Below, in pieces: positions 1-9,891 of a DNA stretch of 64,000 bases (its first letter is position 1; every line of letters starts with the position of its first letter). Made by a program: the position numbers and the translations under genes. The DNA is from Boesenbergia rotunda (taxonomy: Eukaryota > Streptophyta > Magnoliopsida > Zingiberales > Zingiberaceae), in contig JAGFNQ010009453.1 of the NCBI GenBank assembly GCA_024364735.1, positions 62,001 to 126,000 of the forward strand, given 5' to 3'. The notes below the pieces were generated by a model. It was not told where the DNA came from, did no database searches, and saw only the letters and a list, made by a program, of their open reading frames with translations.

Positions 1-906
1 TTCGACCTAGGGCTCCATTTGGGAGACCCAAAGTCAGAACCAAGACAGCTAAGGCTGTATAAAACTAACATATTATTGCTCTATATTATTTTGGACTAAC
101 CCTGGATGTAGGACAGAAGGAACGAGTGTCTGCAGCTCAGAGAGCCTCAAAGGAGTGAGGCAGAAGCTGAGTTGGGCGCCCTGAGTGTCCCGGGTGCCCC
201 CAAGGTGAATACAAAAAGAAGTGGAGCAGATGTACGCTTCGACAGCTCATGGGCGGGGCGCCCCCGTGCACCAGGGCGCCCCCAGTGCCCAGGGCGCCTC
301 GGGTTCAAGCCAACGAAGAGGATAAACTTCATCCAGTCGAGAAACCCGCCGAAAGGGTCAACCAGGGCGCCCCCAGCGTCCTGGGCGCCCCTGTCAAAGT
401 CTGATCCCGAGTTTTAAGGGATCAGAGCTGACCGAGAGGAGCTCGGATCAGATGTCACGTGGGGGGTGGGGGGCGCCCCCAGGGGCTATAAAAAGGCCCT
501 CGATCCCAAGGCTTCAGGACAAGAATTCTGCCAACACATTCATGCTCTTCTGCTCCAGCGCTCTGTCCCGGAAACCTCCCGACTCGAGATACGAGTGCCG
601 ACGACGTCCCTCTGCTTCGAAAATACGATCTACTCCGGACGTCAGTAACTAAGAGCGGCTTTCTTTTAGTTTACTATAATAATATTGTAATTTATTCCTG
701 TAAACTTTTTGCGCATATAGAATTGCCCACAGTAAACGGTCAACGAACGTGGGCCTTGGAGTAGGAGCCTACCGCGACTCCGAACCAAGTAAAATCGTGG
801 TGTTCGCGTGTGTTTTACTTTAATTATTTCCGCTACTAATTCTCTTTTACGATTCCGAACGTTTTACGATATTCACCCCCCCTCTATCGTTTCTCTCGAT
901 CCAACA
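1..906 (+). repeat. Partial 5' LTR of element A
   Basis: This matches 30186-31067 of the 3' LTR base for base over long runs, starting at the shared TTCGACCTAGGGCTCC and ending in CTCGATCCAACA. The U3 start (TGTTGGTGCAG) lies left of the window. It contains the GC palindrome array, a TATA box near 487, and the C-rich LTR end followed directly by the primer binding site. Confidence 0.9.
172..496 (+). promoter_or_regulatory. GGGCGCCC palindrome array and TATA box in the LTR of A
   Basis: About eight copies of GGGCGCCC or a one-base variant lie between 172 and 476, spaced irregularly by 20-80 bases. They are followed at 487-496 by TATAAAAAGG, a good plant TATA box. The arrangement puts the start of the element's RNA shortly after about 515. 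The same palindromes recur in both LTRs of B and in the 3' LTR of A. The role of the palindromes as factor-binding sites is inference. Confidence 0.7.
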
Positions 907-908
907 AG

Positions 909-920
909 TGGTATCAGAGC
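909..920 (+). other. Primer binding site of A (initiator Met-tRNA)
   Basis: TGGTATCAGAGC lies two bases after the LTR terminal CCAACA. It is the complement of the 3' end of plant initiator Met-tRNA, the usual primer of Copia and many Gypsy elements. Confidence 0.93.
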
Positions 921-1130
921 GGGGAAGCTCAAATTTGGTGCAACCACCAGTTTGAGAATATTTTGGATTTTTCGTCAAATTATTTCATTTATTTTTCAAA
1001 TTTTTATCGTTAATCGAGACCGGTGCAACACCCCTCGATACTTAATTTTCTTTATCCCGCACTACTAATCCAAGGCCAAGTCTTGGGATAGATTTTTTTT
1101 TCTTTTCTTTTGTTTCAGATAAAATCCTAA

Positions 1131-2780
1131 ATGGCCATGCAAGAAGGATTCAGCACAGCCAGACCTCCACTTTTCAGTGGAGAAGACTTTTCCTACTGGA
1201 AAAGTCGAATGGAGGTCCACCTGAAAACTCAGGTGGACATGTAGATAATCATCCAGTCTGGACTGGAGATTCCAAAGAACGCTGAAGGAGTACCACAGCC
1301 ATACACTGAGTGGGATACCGCTCTGAAAAGAAGAATTGAAGCGGATGCTAAAGCAACCCAGACCCTCCAATGCGGCCTAACAAAAGAGGAGCTGAACCGG
1401 GTGGGTGCATTCAACAGTGCCAAGGAGCTGTGGGGGAAACTGATCGAGCTGCACGAAGGAACTTCAGACACTCGGATCAGCAAGAGAGATCTCCTCCTAA
1501 ACAAGCTGTATACAATCAAAATGAACGACAACGAAACAGCAACTCAGCTCCACGCCCAAATTCAGGAACTAATGAACGGACTTCACACAATCGGTCACAA
1601 GGTAGAAAACCGTGACCTGATAAGGTACGCTCTGAATGCTTTCCCGAGAAATACCTTGTGGTCATCTATGGTAGATGCATACAAGGTTTCAAGAGACCTG
1701 TCAAAAATTAAACTAGATGAACTATTTTCAGAACTTGAATTGCATGAGCAGACTAACTGCACCTTGGCCGAGAAAGGCATTGCCTTTATTGCAGGTAAAG
1801 CTAGAAAAGTATCCAAGAAGAAACCTCAACCTGTACGAGAGTCTAATTCAATCTCAGACTCAGAAGACGAAGGAGATCGACCTAAGCTGGTCCGACTGGC
1901 CCGGAACTACTACAAGGAATTGAAGAACCAAACCAACAGAAGGAAAGCCAGCCGAAGAAAGGATGAACCAACTGAACCCTTAAATGAAAAGAACAAGCCC
2001 AACGTGACCTGTTACGAGTGCAAGAAGAAGGGCCACTACAAGACTGAATGTCCCAACCTGAAGGAAACAAAGAAGACGAGGAAGAAGAAGGCACTTCAAG
2101 CAACGTGGGATGAGTCCTCCTCCGAAGAAGAGGATGAGGTCTCACAATCGAACCTGCTCGTGCTAACTGCTTCAGAAGAAATCGAGACCGAGTCAGAATC
2201 GGAATGGGACGACGGAAGACTGATATTTTCAAAGGACGGCGAAATTAAGGTAAGTGGTTTTTCTAGAAGTCAGTTAAATGAGTTAATTTCTTATCTTTCT
2301 CGAGATTTGACGAAAGCTAATCTCCGTGTCGAATCCCTCCGACAGGAAGTAAAACTCCTGAAAGAGGGAGCTGACTCTAGATCCTTAACTGAGAAGTTTC
2401 AAGAAGGAACTTCTACTCAAGTTGAAAAACTTGAGAAAGAGAACTCCTCCATGAAAACTCAGGTTAAGGACCTTAGATCAGCGTTAGAACGATTCACTTC
2501 TGGTTCCAAGGGTCGTGACATGATTCTTGGAAAACAAAAATCGGTTCTAAATCGATCCGGATTAGGCTATAGAACAAAATCTAGACAAAGATCCTACTTT
2601 GCTGTACTGAATCAGTCCAGAAATAAAGTTCAGGCATGGGTACCTAAACTGTGCCTGAACAAACAAACTGGATCACATCAGTATTGGATCCCCAAGGACA
2701 AGATTCATATCTTGCCTAACCATTATCATGGCTTTAGTCTAGGGGGAGCCAAATTAAAAATAATATTTATTGTTAGATAA
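1131..2780 (+). pseudogene. gag: Gag polyprotein of element A, one in-frame stop
   Basis: The reading frame starts at the ATG at 1131, shortly after the leader, with an N-terminus of the MAMQEGFSTARPPLFSG type. This is the DUF4219/UBN2 gag family of Ty1/Copia elements. An in-frame TAG falls at codon 38, where B's related protein has Trp, so this copy is probably not translated in full. After the UBN2-like helical region (about residues 90-215) come a basic/acidic linker, one CCHC zinc knuckle (CYECKKKGHYKTEC, about 2011-2052), a Ser/Glu-rich acidic stretch and a likely coiled coil. Gag would form the cytoplasmic virus-like particle. No protease follows in frame. The frame runs to a stop at 2778-2780. 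Confidence 0.8.
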
Positions 2781-2810
2781 AATTTAATCTTTGTTTGCAA
2801 ATTGCATGAT

Positions 2811-4270
2811 TGCTTATTTATTTAATTTCTGCAATGTACCATGCTTAGACTTAGGACTGATTAGTTTAATGATTGAACCAACTTAAAAATAATTTCTGTA
2901 ATGTACCATGCTTAGACTTAGGACTGATTAGTTTAAGGATCCTCAAGGACAAGATTCATATCTTGCCTAACCATTATCGTGGCTTTAGTCTAGGGGGAGC
3001 CAAATTAAAAATAATATTTATTGTTAGATAAAATTTAATCTTTGTTTGCAAATTGGATGATTGCTTGTTTATTTAATTTCTGCAATGTACCATGCTTAGA
3101 CCTGTCAAAAATTAAACTAGATGAACTGTTTTCAGAACTTGAATTGCATGAGCAGACTAACTGCACCTTGGCCGAGAAAGGCATTGCCTTTATTGCAGGT
3201 AAAGCTAGAAAAGTATCCAAGAAGAAACCTCAACCTATACGAGAGTCTGATTCAAACTCAGACTCAGAAGACGAAGGAGATCGACCTAAGCTGGTCCGAC
3301 TGGCCCGAAACTACTACAAGGAATTGAAGAACCAAACCAACAGAAGGAAAGCGAGCCGAAGAAAGGATGAACCAACTGAACCCTTAAATGAAAGGAACAA
3401 GCCCAACGTGACCTGTTACGAGTGCAAGAAGAAGGGCCACTACAAGACTGAATGTCCCAACCTGAAGGAAACATAGAAGACGAGGAAGAATAAGGCACTT
3501 CAAGCAACGTGGGATGAGTCCTCCTCCGAAGAAGAGGAAGAGGTCCCACAATCGAACCTGCTCGTGCTAACTGCCTCAGAAGAAATCGAGACCGAGTCAG
3601 AATCGGAACGGGACGACGGAAGACTGACATTTTCAAAGGACGGCGAAATTAAGGTAAGTAGTTTTTCTAGAAGTCAGTTAAATGAGTTAATTTCTTATCT
3701 TTCTCGAGATTTGGCGAAAGCTAATCTCCGTGTCGAATCCCTCCGACAGGAAGTAAAACTCCTGAAAGAGGGAGCTGACTCTAGATCCTTAACTGAGAAG
3801 TTTCAAGAAGGAACCTCTACTCAAGTTGAAAAACTTGAGAAAGAGAACTCCTCCATGAAAACTCTGGTTAAGGACCTTAGATTAGCGTTAGAACGATTCA
3901 CTTCTGGTTCCAAGGGTCGTGACATGAATCTTGGAAAATAGAAATCGGTTCTAAATCGATCCGGACTAGGCTATAGAACAAAATCTAGACAAAGATCCTA
4001 CTTTGCTGTACTGAATCAGTCCAGAAAGAAAGTTCAGGCATGGGTACCTAAACTGTGCCTGAACAAACAAACTGGATCACATCGGTATTGGATCCCCAAG
4101 GACAAGATTCATATCTTGCCTAACCATTATCGTGGCTTTAGTCTAGGGGGAGCCAAATTAAAAATAATATTTATTGTTATATAAAATTTAATCTTTGTTT
4201 GTAAATTGCATGATTGCTTGTTTATTTAATTTCTGCAATGTACCATGCTTAGACTTAGGACTGATTAGTT
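2811..4270 (+). repeat. Tandem duplication of the gag 3' part and its downstream spacer
   Basis: Sequence from about 1697 to 2850 (gag from the DLSKIKLDELF segment through the knuckle to the spacer) is repeated at about 3100-4250. The spacer block containing AAGGACAAGATTCATATC occurs three times (near 2693, 2945 and 4098), and a 60-base block around ATGCTTAGACTTAGGACTG recurs near 2845, 2905 and 4250. The joint near 3098 falls at CTTAGAC, matching both partners by a few bases, which suggests slippage or unequal exchange at microhomology. Copies differ at scattered bases, so the event is not very recent. Confidence 0.85.
3103..3941 (+). pseudogene. Second, broken copy of the gag 3' part
   Basis: This is the duplicated segment of A's gag, without the N-terminal UBN2 region. 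It has the same zinc knuckle (CYECKKKGHYKTEC, about 3417-3458). Frame stops occur at 3474-3476 (Lys codon changed to TAG) and after 3939. The acidic and coiled-coil part is otherwise well kept (3564-3941). It has no start of its own apart from chance ATGs, so it probably makes no protein. Confidence 0.8.
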
Positions 4271-4870
4271 TAAGGATTGAACCAACTTAACTGAAATTTG
4301 AACAACATAGTATTGGGTGGAGGTGAGATGATAGTACGTTAGGGAAGCCAATTCTAATAAGGTCAAGTATTCTCTACTTGGTCTCTTTAGACTGGTGAAA
4401 CTAGCCGAAGCTACCGATCCAAGACCAAGCTAGTTAGACCAGAATTTTTCAAGAAATAGTTTTGAAAATGAAATTTCATTAGAAGGCTTTGTCAAGGAAA
4501 GGGTTGATGATCCAATAAGGCTACGGCCAAAGAAGGCCTAGTGCCTCGCCAAGACCTGGAAGCCGATTTTTGAAATTCAAATTCAAATTATTCTTTGTCA
4601 AATTCGAATCTAACACAAACTTTCAGTTAATTATAGATTCAAACATTTTTTTAAACAAACTCAAAATCAACTGTTTATCAAAATTAAATGAAGTTTTTAA
4701 AAATAAATCACAATTTTTCAAACTAATTCTAACTACCAAAACCTGTCTCACAAAACCCGTAAGGCTAACGTGATTGATAACCCTAGAATTGGGTGAGTCG
4801 TTAAAATTAACTTAATCGAAATTCGTTTAATACCGGCATTATTGTTTAAATACATTTTAGAACGGAATTA
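4271..4870 (+). other. Internal spacer of A shared with B and F
   Basis: This is non-coding. The stretch 4270-4560 (including GGTTGATGATCCAATAAGG and GGCCAAAGAAGGCC) is the reverse complement of 22790-23060 in B, and a weaker match lies at 35640-35900 in F. An AT-rich stretch follows from 4570. No ORF with similarity was seen. The conservation in three copies marks it as a defined part of this family. Confidence 0.75.
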
Positions 4871-4879
4871 ACCTAACAC

Positions 4880-5000
4880 TAGTCAAACCATGGTCAAACT
4901 AATCAAACCATGGTCAAAGCAGTCAAACCATAGTCAAAGCAATCAGGTCATGTCACATCTCAGTCAAAACAATCAAACCATGGTCAAATGGTCAACAAAA
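4880..5000 (+). repeat. Short direct repeats with W-box cores
   Basis: A unit close to GTCAAACCATGGTCAAA occurs about five times with small changes. Every unit carries GGTCAA, the reverse of the WRKY-type W-box core TTGACC. It lies directly upstream of the internal promoter block. A cluster of TTGAC cores lies in a comparable place in B (about 22060-22120). Confidence 0.65.
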
Positions 5001-5027
5001 CATCAAATTTGTCATTTCCTATATACT

Positions 5028-5253
5028 CCGGGCGCCCGTGACTCCTAGGGCGCCCCCTCATGACTTTCTCTTCATTCAAGCCAAAGCAACAGCCAAATCT
5101 ACCTGACCGGGGTGCCCCAGCCCTTGCGGGCGCCCCCATATGTGTAGTCAAAAGCTGAAAGATGCCAAAAGGCAGCTGTAGCTCTGCGCGAGGCGCCCTC
5201 GCTCTCTGGGGCGCCCTCACACACCAGGGCGCCCGGCCGAGCCCTATAAAAAG
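5028..5253 (+). promoter_or_regulatory. Internal promoter-like block of A: palindrome array plus TATA
   Basis: Five to six GGGCGCCC-type palindromes between 5028 and 5235 are followed by TATAAAAAG at 5245-5253. About 100 bases later comes the ATG at 5355. This is the same order and spacing of parts as in the LTR (array, TATA, leader), yet it lies in the middle of the element, in front of the second ORF. Promoter function is inferred from the layout and not tested. Confidence 0.65.
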
Positions 5254-5374
5254 CCTTCAAGCCTCACTCACTTCCCACACCAAAAACTCCTCTCCTCTTC
5301 AACTCCCTACCTTCCAAGAGGCCTTGCAACATTCTCAAGCTCTCATCTTCGACAATGCCTCCCCGAGGTGCCCA

Positions 5375-5445
5375 GTATAATTTTTTTGCATTCAAAAATT
5401 ATTTTTCTTAAATTCCTTCCTTTAAATGCATATTTCTTATCTTAG
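5375..5445 (+). other. Probable intron in the second ORF of A
   Basis: The donor GTATAAT follows GAGGTGCCCA, the middle is T-rich, and the acceptor is TTCTTATCTTAG. Removing it joins MPPRGA to the basic KRRANQ segment without a frame break. F has a matching intron at 34116-34194 (minus strand), also after a very short first exon and also in phase 2. Confidence 0.55.
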
Positions 5446-6007
5446 AAAACGCCGAGCAAACCAGGCAGAACCCGATACCGAACCTTGTCCTGATCCTAGG
5501 TTCCCAACTTTAGAACTGTGTAATAAGTTTGCTCGAACGACATACAAGCCTATAAAAACGAGCTACTTAAATAGGCAATTTTTCACCCAATCCTGTCCCT
5601 TAGCAATGAATGTTATAAACTTCTACCAACTCGACAATCTCATATTCTGCACTCACTCAATTAACACATCCTTATGTGCAGAATTCTATAATAACATAAT
5701 TAGACAGGATGGTCTTTTATTCGTCACCACCGTCCAAGGGATTCCCCTGACAATCACACCTACACTACTCAACCAATTTCTTGGACTACGACCATCTCAG
5801 TCCACCTTTTGTTGTTACCCTCCTAGGGAGCCTCCCTTTGATGCTCCCTACTGTCACATCACCCTAGATTCCCTACACTCCTATTTCTATACACATGTTA
5901 GAAACCCCCTGGCCAGACGATTTCAGTCTGTTGACCTTCAAGTTCAGGACTACGCTCTATATAGAGTTATAGTTCGATGCATTCTGTCGTTATCCACTAG
6001 AGACGTC

Positions 6008-6150
6008 GCTACCATGCGAACCATTTCACACCTTCCTCCTATACGCACTGACGCATCAGCTTGATATCGACATTGGACTGCTACCATGCGAACCATTTCA
6101 CACCTTCCTCCTATACGCACTGACGCATCAGCTTGATATCGACATTGGAC
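6008..6150 (+). repeat. 72-bp direct duplication inside the second ORF
   Basis: The block beginning ACCATGCGAACCATTTCACA at 6011 and ending near CGACATTGGACT is repeated immediately, offset by 72 bases, almost without change. The period is a multiple of three, so the duplication alone keeps frame, but the flanking frames do not agree. Confidence 0.85.
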
Positions 6151-6656
6151 TACACATGTTCCATGCGATCCTACATGCGTCCAGTGTTACCACGCAGGGG
6201 CGGGTACGCACTCCTTATTGCCACATCATCACTTCCATTTTACATTACCACGGTCGTAACATCACCGAGGGAGAGACGGACGCACTGACTGATTACGACG
6301 AGATAGGTTATAGGAACTTCTCCCTAGCTGGTATAGAGGTCTCGAGTACTGGGGTTTTGTCGTGGAGACGCCAGCGAGCCGGACCACCGATCGACTCTAA
6401 CGAGGATGTTGAGGTAGATGTTGGAGATCTGGCAGCCGAGGTTCGTGAGCACATAGACGAGCCCCCTCCACCGACACTATACGAGAGAGTGACACGGCTC
6501 GAGACGCAGATCCAGAGCCTCCGAGAGGAAGTGGAGGCAAATCATGCCGAAGGAATGGAGGCAAATCAGGGCTATTACACCGAGTATATGAGTGCCCGCA
6601 AAGCCGATAGAGAGACTAGCAATGCACGATATGACGAGATGATGGCACTATTTTGA

Positions 6657-6900
6657 TCCTGGCACACGGGCTCATCTGATCATCCTGGTCCCTCCTCCTA
6701 GACTCGAGTGGCATTGTACTAGTGACTATTTGACTGCCCCTACTCAGTAGGGTTGATTCATGTTTGACTTGTATGACTATGCTGGTTCTCTCTCATACCA
6801 GCTGACTTATGGGGTTGATTACCTGCTTTTCATGATTATCTGATCTTCATTAGGATTATGCTTAGTAGAATAGGTTTACTCCATTTTTGGTTTCTTTTAA
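6657..6900 (+). other. Non-coding 3' flank of the second ORF, up to element D
   Basis: No ORF or repeat of note is seen. It ends at TTTAA (6896-6900), the left copy of D's target-site duplication. Confidence 0.7.
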
Positions 6901-9668
6901 TGTAAAATACGGGTTAAAAAAAAAATAAAATAAAATAAAATAATAATAATAATAAATAAATAAATCAGAATATATATATATATATATTTATTGTTATATA
7001 TATATATATGGTTATATATATATATAGTTATATGGTTATAAAAGGAAAAATAATAATTAGATTTATTATTATTTAATACTTACCTTTCTCTCCCACTCGC
7101 CCGTGCCCTAAACCCGCAGCCCACGGTCGACCCCTCTCCCTCGCGCCGACTTCTTCTTCTCCATCTTATTCGCGTGCCCTAGTCATCGCCGCGAGTGGAG
7201 AAAGCGCCGCCACCCCTTGTTCTTCCTCTTCCTCGCATACTCCCGCCCGCAGCCAAGTTCAAGCCGATTCCTTTCTTCTCCATCTCGTTCGCGTGCCCTA
7301 GCCCACAGCCGACGCCCGATCTACACCGTCTACTTCCGAGAGACTTCCCAGCAGGTATTGAGTTTTGATTTGTGATACCACCTTCGGATTGGTTTAAGGA
7401 TCGATTTCTTTTCTCCTCCCCTGCTGTGATGTTGATCTTAATCCACTGGAATGGGTCTAGGGATTCCGGAGGGGCCATCGGGAAGAAGATACTGATTCAT
7501 TAGCTGATCCTTTAAGTTGAAGCAGAGATCTTTTGGTGTATCACTTAAGGTAAGCCTGAGTTCTTCAAGTTCTTGGTGATAGTTAAATCTTGGAGGAATG
7601 TTCTGAGGGGTGGGTTAGGGTTCAATCAGGGATTCGATTCTCTGATGAAACTGCAATTTAAGAATTTGATCAGTCTGTACAGCTGGTTTGGTGTATCTGT
7701 GCCATAGGATATCTATATTTCACTGTATAATTTCGGTTTTGGTTTTGTTGCGTGGGTTAAATGCTTAACTTGTTACCGTAGGAGTTTGTTGCTTGAGATC
7801 TGGTTGTAGCTCCATTTGGGATGAAGCCTGTTGGTTTTGGATAGCTATTGATTAACTTATGGTTAGGCTTATTTGAATTTAAACCTGATGAGTTAACTTG
7901 ATGAATTCAGATTCCAAAACTAATTGGAATCTAATCGGGATAATTTAGGATAATTAAGGCTTAACCATTTTATTATGATTAATTAAATGGAAACGGATGG
8001 ATTAGGTTAACCCTAGAATGGATTGGGGATTAATTAGCTAGTTACTATTCTTGTAATAGCTAATTAAATCTGTCCTTGATACAGGGACTTGATTTGTATT
8101 TTTATTGCTGATATTGGCTGGGGGTTCTCTTCGCATTTGGATTCTTCTACCTTGAGGCGGGTACCCTTTGACTTATCTTTTAGATATAGTCTTCTTGCTA
8201 TGCATTGTCTATTATAGATAACAGTAAGATTGTATGCTTATCTGCCTAAGTGTACCTGTATCTGATATATGCTGCTGTTTATCCTTGAGGTTAGCTCCTG
8301 TTTCACTTTATACAGTCTCACGAGTTGCCATCTATATGAGTAGATATATATACATAGATGTAGTGATACCTTCCCTTTTTGCATTTTGATATTGATAGAT
8401 CACTGGTTAGTTTGTTAGTATATCTACTAGGTCACTTGTATCCCATGATATAGGATTCAAACCTATTCCTAGCACCCGGTGGTGTTAGTTGAGAACTTGG
8501 TGAGGGTTATATGTTTGGATCATGCACCATCCTTGCATTGTTGCATGCTGGCGATCATCGGCTCCTATATAGTCTGAGCCCGTCGCCAGTTACATGAGGA
8601 TATGCACACACATCCACTCATGGGTAGTGGCTACCATAGGGTGTGTGCATTTGCCCTGTATTGTTCCGCACGGTCACTATTTGGAGGGTGGTTCCGGTGC
8701 GTGGTAGCAGCCAGGGATCCCTTCTCGTCCTGAGACACGAGAAGATGAGAGCTAGACTCCCCCACTACTTGGGGTAGGAGAGAGACCTCCGCCAGCATCC
8801 TGTCCACTCGGTCACTCAGGAGCAATGATAGCAGGGTGCGTACAGTTGTCATAGCTCTACCCTTTCCGACGTTCATTTATGACAGGTGGACGATGATCTG
8901 ATTGGTGTCAGGGGTGACACATACCATTGCACCATGTGCATATTTTGCATCGTGCATTGTTTGCTGCATTTGATTTCTGCACTTGATTGACATGCATATA
9001 TTGGATATCTGTTTATCTTGGATTATGTGTTCTACTTGTTCCATAGGGATGTATTTCACCCTTTTTCAGGCTAGATGGATTCGGGTCTGTACCTATATTT
9101 AGTATCCTCAGTATACCCTTGCCTATTATCCATATGAGACTGTATTAGCGTAGACTTTTACTGTTATTGTAACATATTATACATATCTACTGGGTATCCG
9201 CTGAGCTTATGGACTCACACCGTTGCCATTACTTTATTTTTCAGGTTGATATCTGCCAGGAGGGTCCGAGTCGCCAGTCCCGTGCTTGCTACTACGTTCG
9301 TTTTGGGTTTTATAGACTACTTTCTGTTTTTAGACCATGTTATGTTTTATCCCGTTGCATTGGATTTTTCGTGGACTTGTAGTAATTGTCTTATTTATGG
9401 GATTGTACTTTTGAGTCCTATGTTGGACTGTGTGTGTGGTTTATGCTGCGTTCCTGCCCCCCTGGCAGCTCAGGTAAGTTCGGGTTTTGGTTTTATTCGC
9501 ATATTGTCATATATGTTGTTATTTTATTTGGATTTGAGGCCTGAGGCCCATATAAACTGCGTGGTTGTGATATATATGTTGTATGCTTGTGTAAATTGTC
9601 CGCCGGACAGGGGAGGTGCTGTCCGATTTTCTATTGGATCAGCGGCTCCTAGGTCTCAGGGCGTGACA
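6901..9668 (+). repeat. 5' LTR of D
   Basis: It is 2.77 kb, TG...CA bounded. It begins with A/T homopolymers and (TA)n runs, then GC-rich leader-like sequence near 7080-7360. ORFs inside it (for example 9246-9674) are duplicated in the 3' LTR and show no family resemblance, so I treat them as chance. Confidence 0.95.
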
Positions 9669-9676
9669 ATTTAATT

Positions 9677-9689
9677 TGGTATCAGAGCC
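9677..9689 (+). other. Primer binding site of D
   Basis: TGGTATCAGAGCC begins eight bases after the LTR end and matches the 3' end of initiator Met-tRNA. Confidence 0.93.
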
Positions 9690-9891
9690 AAGTTTGCGAT
9701 GTTTTGGTGTCTGTGGATTTACGGTGTCTATTTGTTTTACCAGTCTTTTTGGATTTGTTCGGAGTAGTTTTATCGTTGTAATTGCACTTTGGGACTGGGC
9801 AGCGACAGGACCTCTCCAGACGGCAATTAGGTAAATTGGTAAAGTTATCCATGTTATCTTGTTTGTAATACTTGGTAATAATTTAACAGAT

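Larger units (their letters stand above)
5355..6656 (+). pseudogene. Second ORF of A: putative plant transposon protein (PF20167-like), spliced
   Basis: Exon 1 (5355-5374) starts MPPRGA; a probable 71-nt intron (5375-5445, GTATAA to TATCTTAG, phase 2) joins it to exon 2 from 5446. Exon 2 runs to about 6062 and has the pattern AEFYNNI...GIPLTITPTLLNQFLGL typical of the 'putative plant transposon protein' family. A frame change of one base is needed near 6025-6100, where a 72-bp direct duplication also lies; the downstream frame (through 6656) continues with a predicted coiled coil (YERVTRLETQIQSLREEVEA). Biochemical function of this family is unknown. Such ORFs occur in plant LTR elements, often downstream of pol. 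A degenerate relative with the same start and intron phase lies in F. The frame break suggests this copy is inactive. Confidence 0.6.

Noticed and set aside
5426..6064. ATG at 5426 as the start of A's second ORF
   Set aside because: The residues before KRRANQ lie in the T-rich stretch that looks like an intron, and the upstream MPPRGA exon with its parallel in F explains the start better.
6960..7045. (TA)n run as a possible separate MITE or origin
   Set aside because: It is a simple repeat inside the D LTR and is present, with a different length, in the other LTR.
7179..7478. 99-residue minus ORF in GC-rich part of D LTR
   Set aside because: Antisense to the leader of the LTR and with no family match; GC-rich DNA lowers stop frequency.
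9246..9674. 142-residue ORF in the D LTR (also 17902-18375)
   Set aside because: It lies across the LTR end, is duplicated only because the LTR is, and has no recognised motif.
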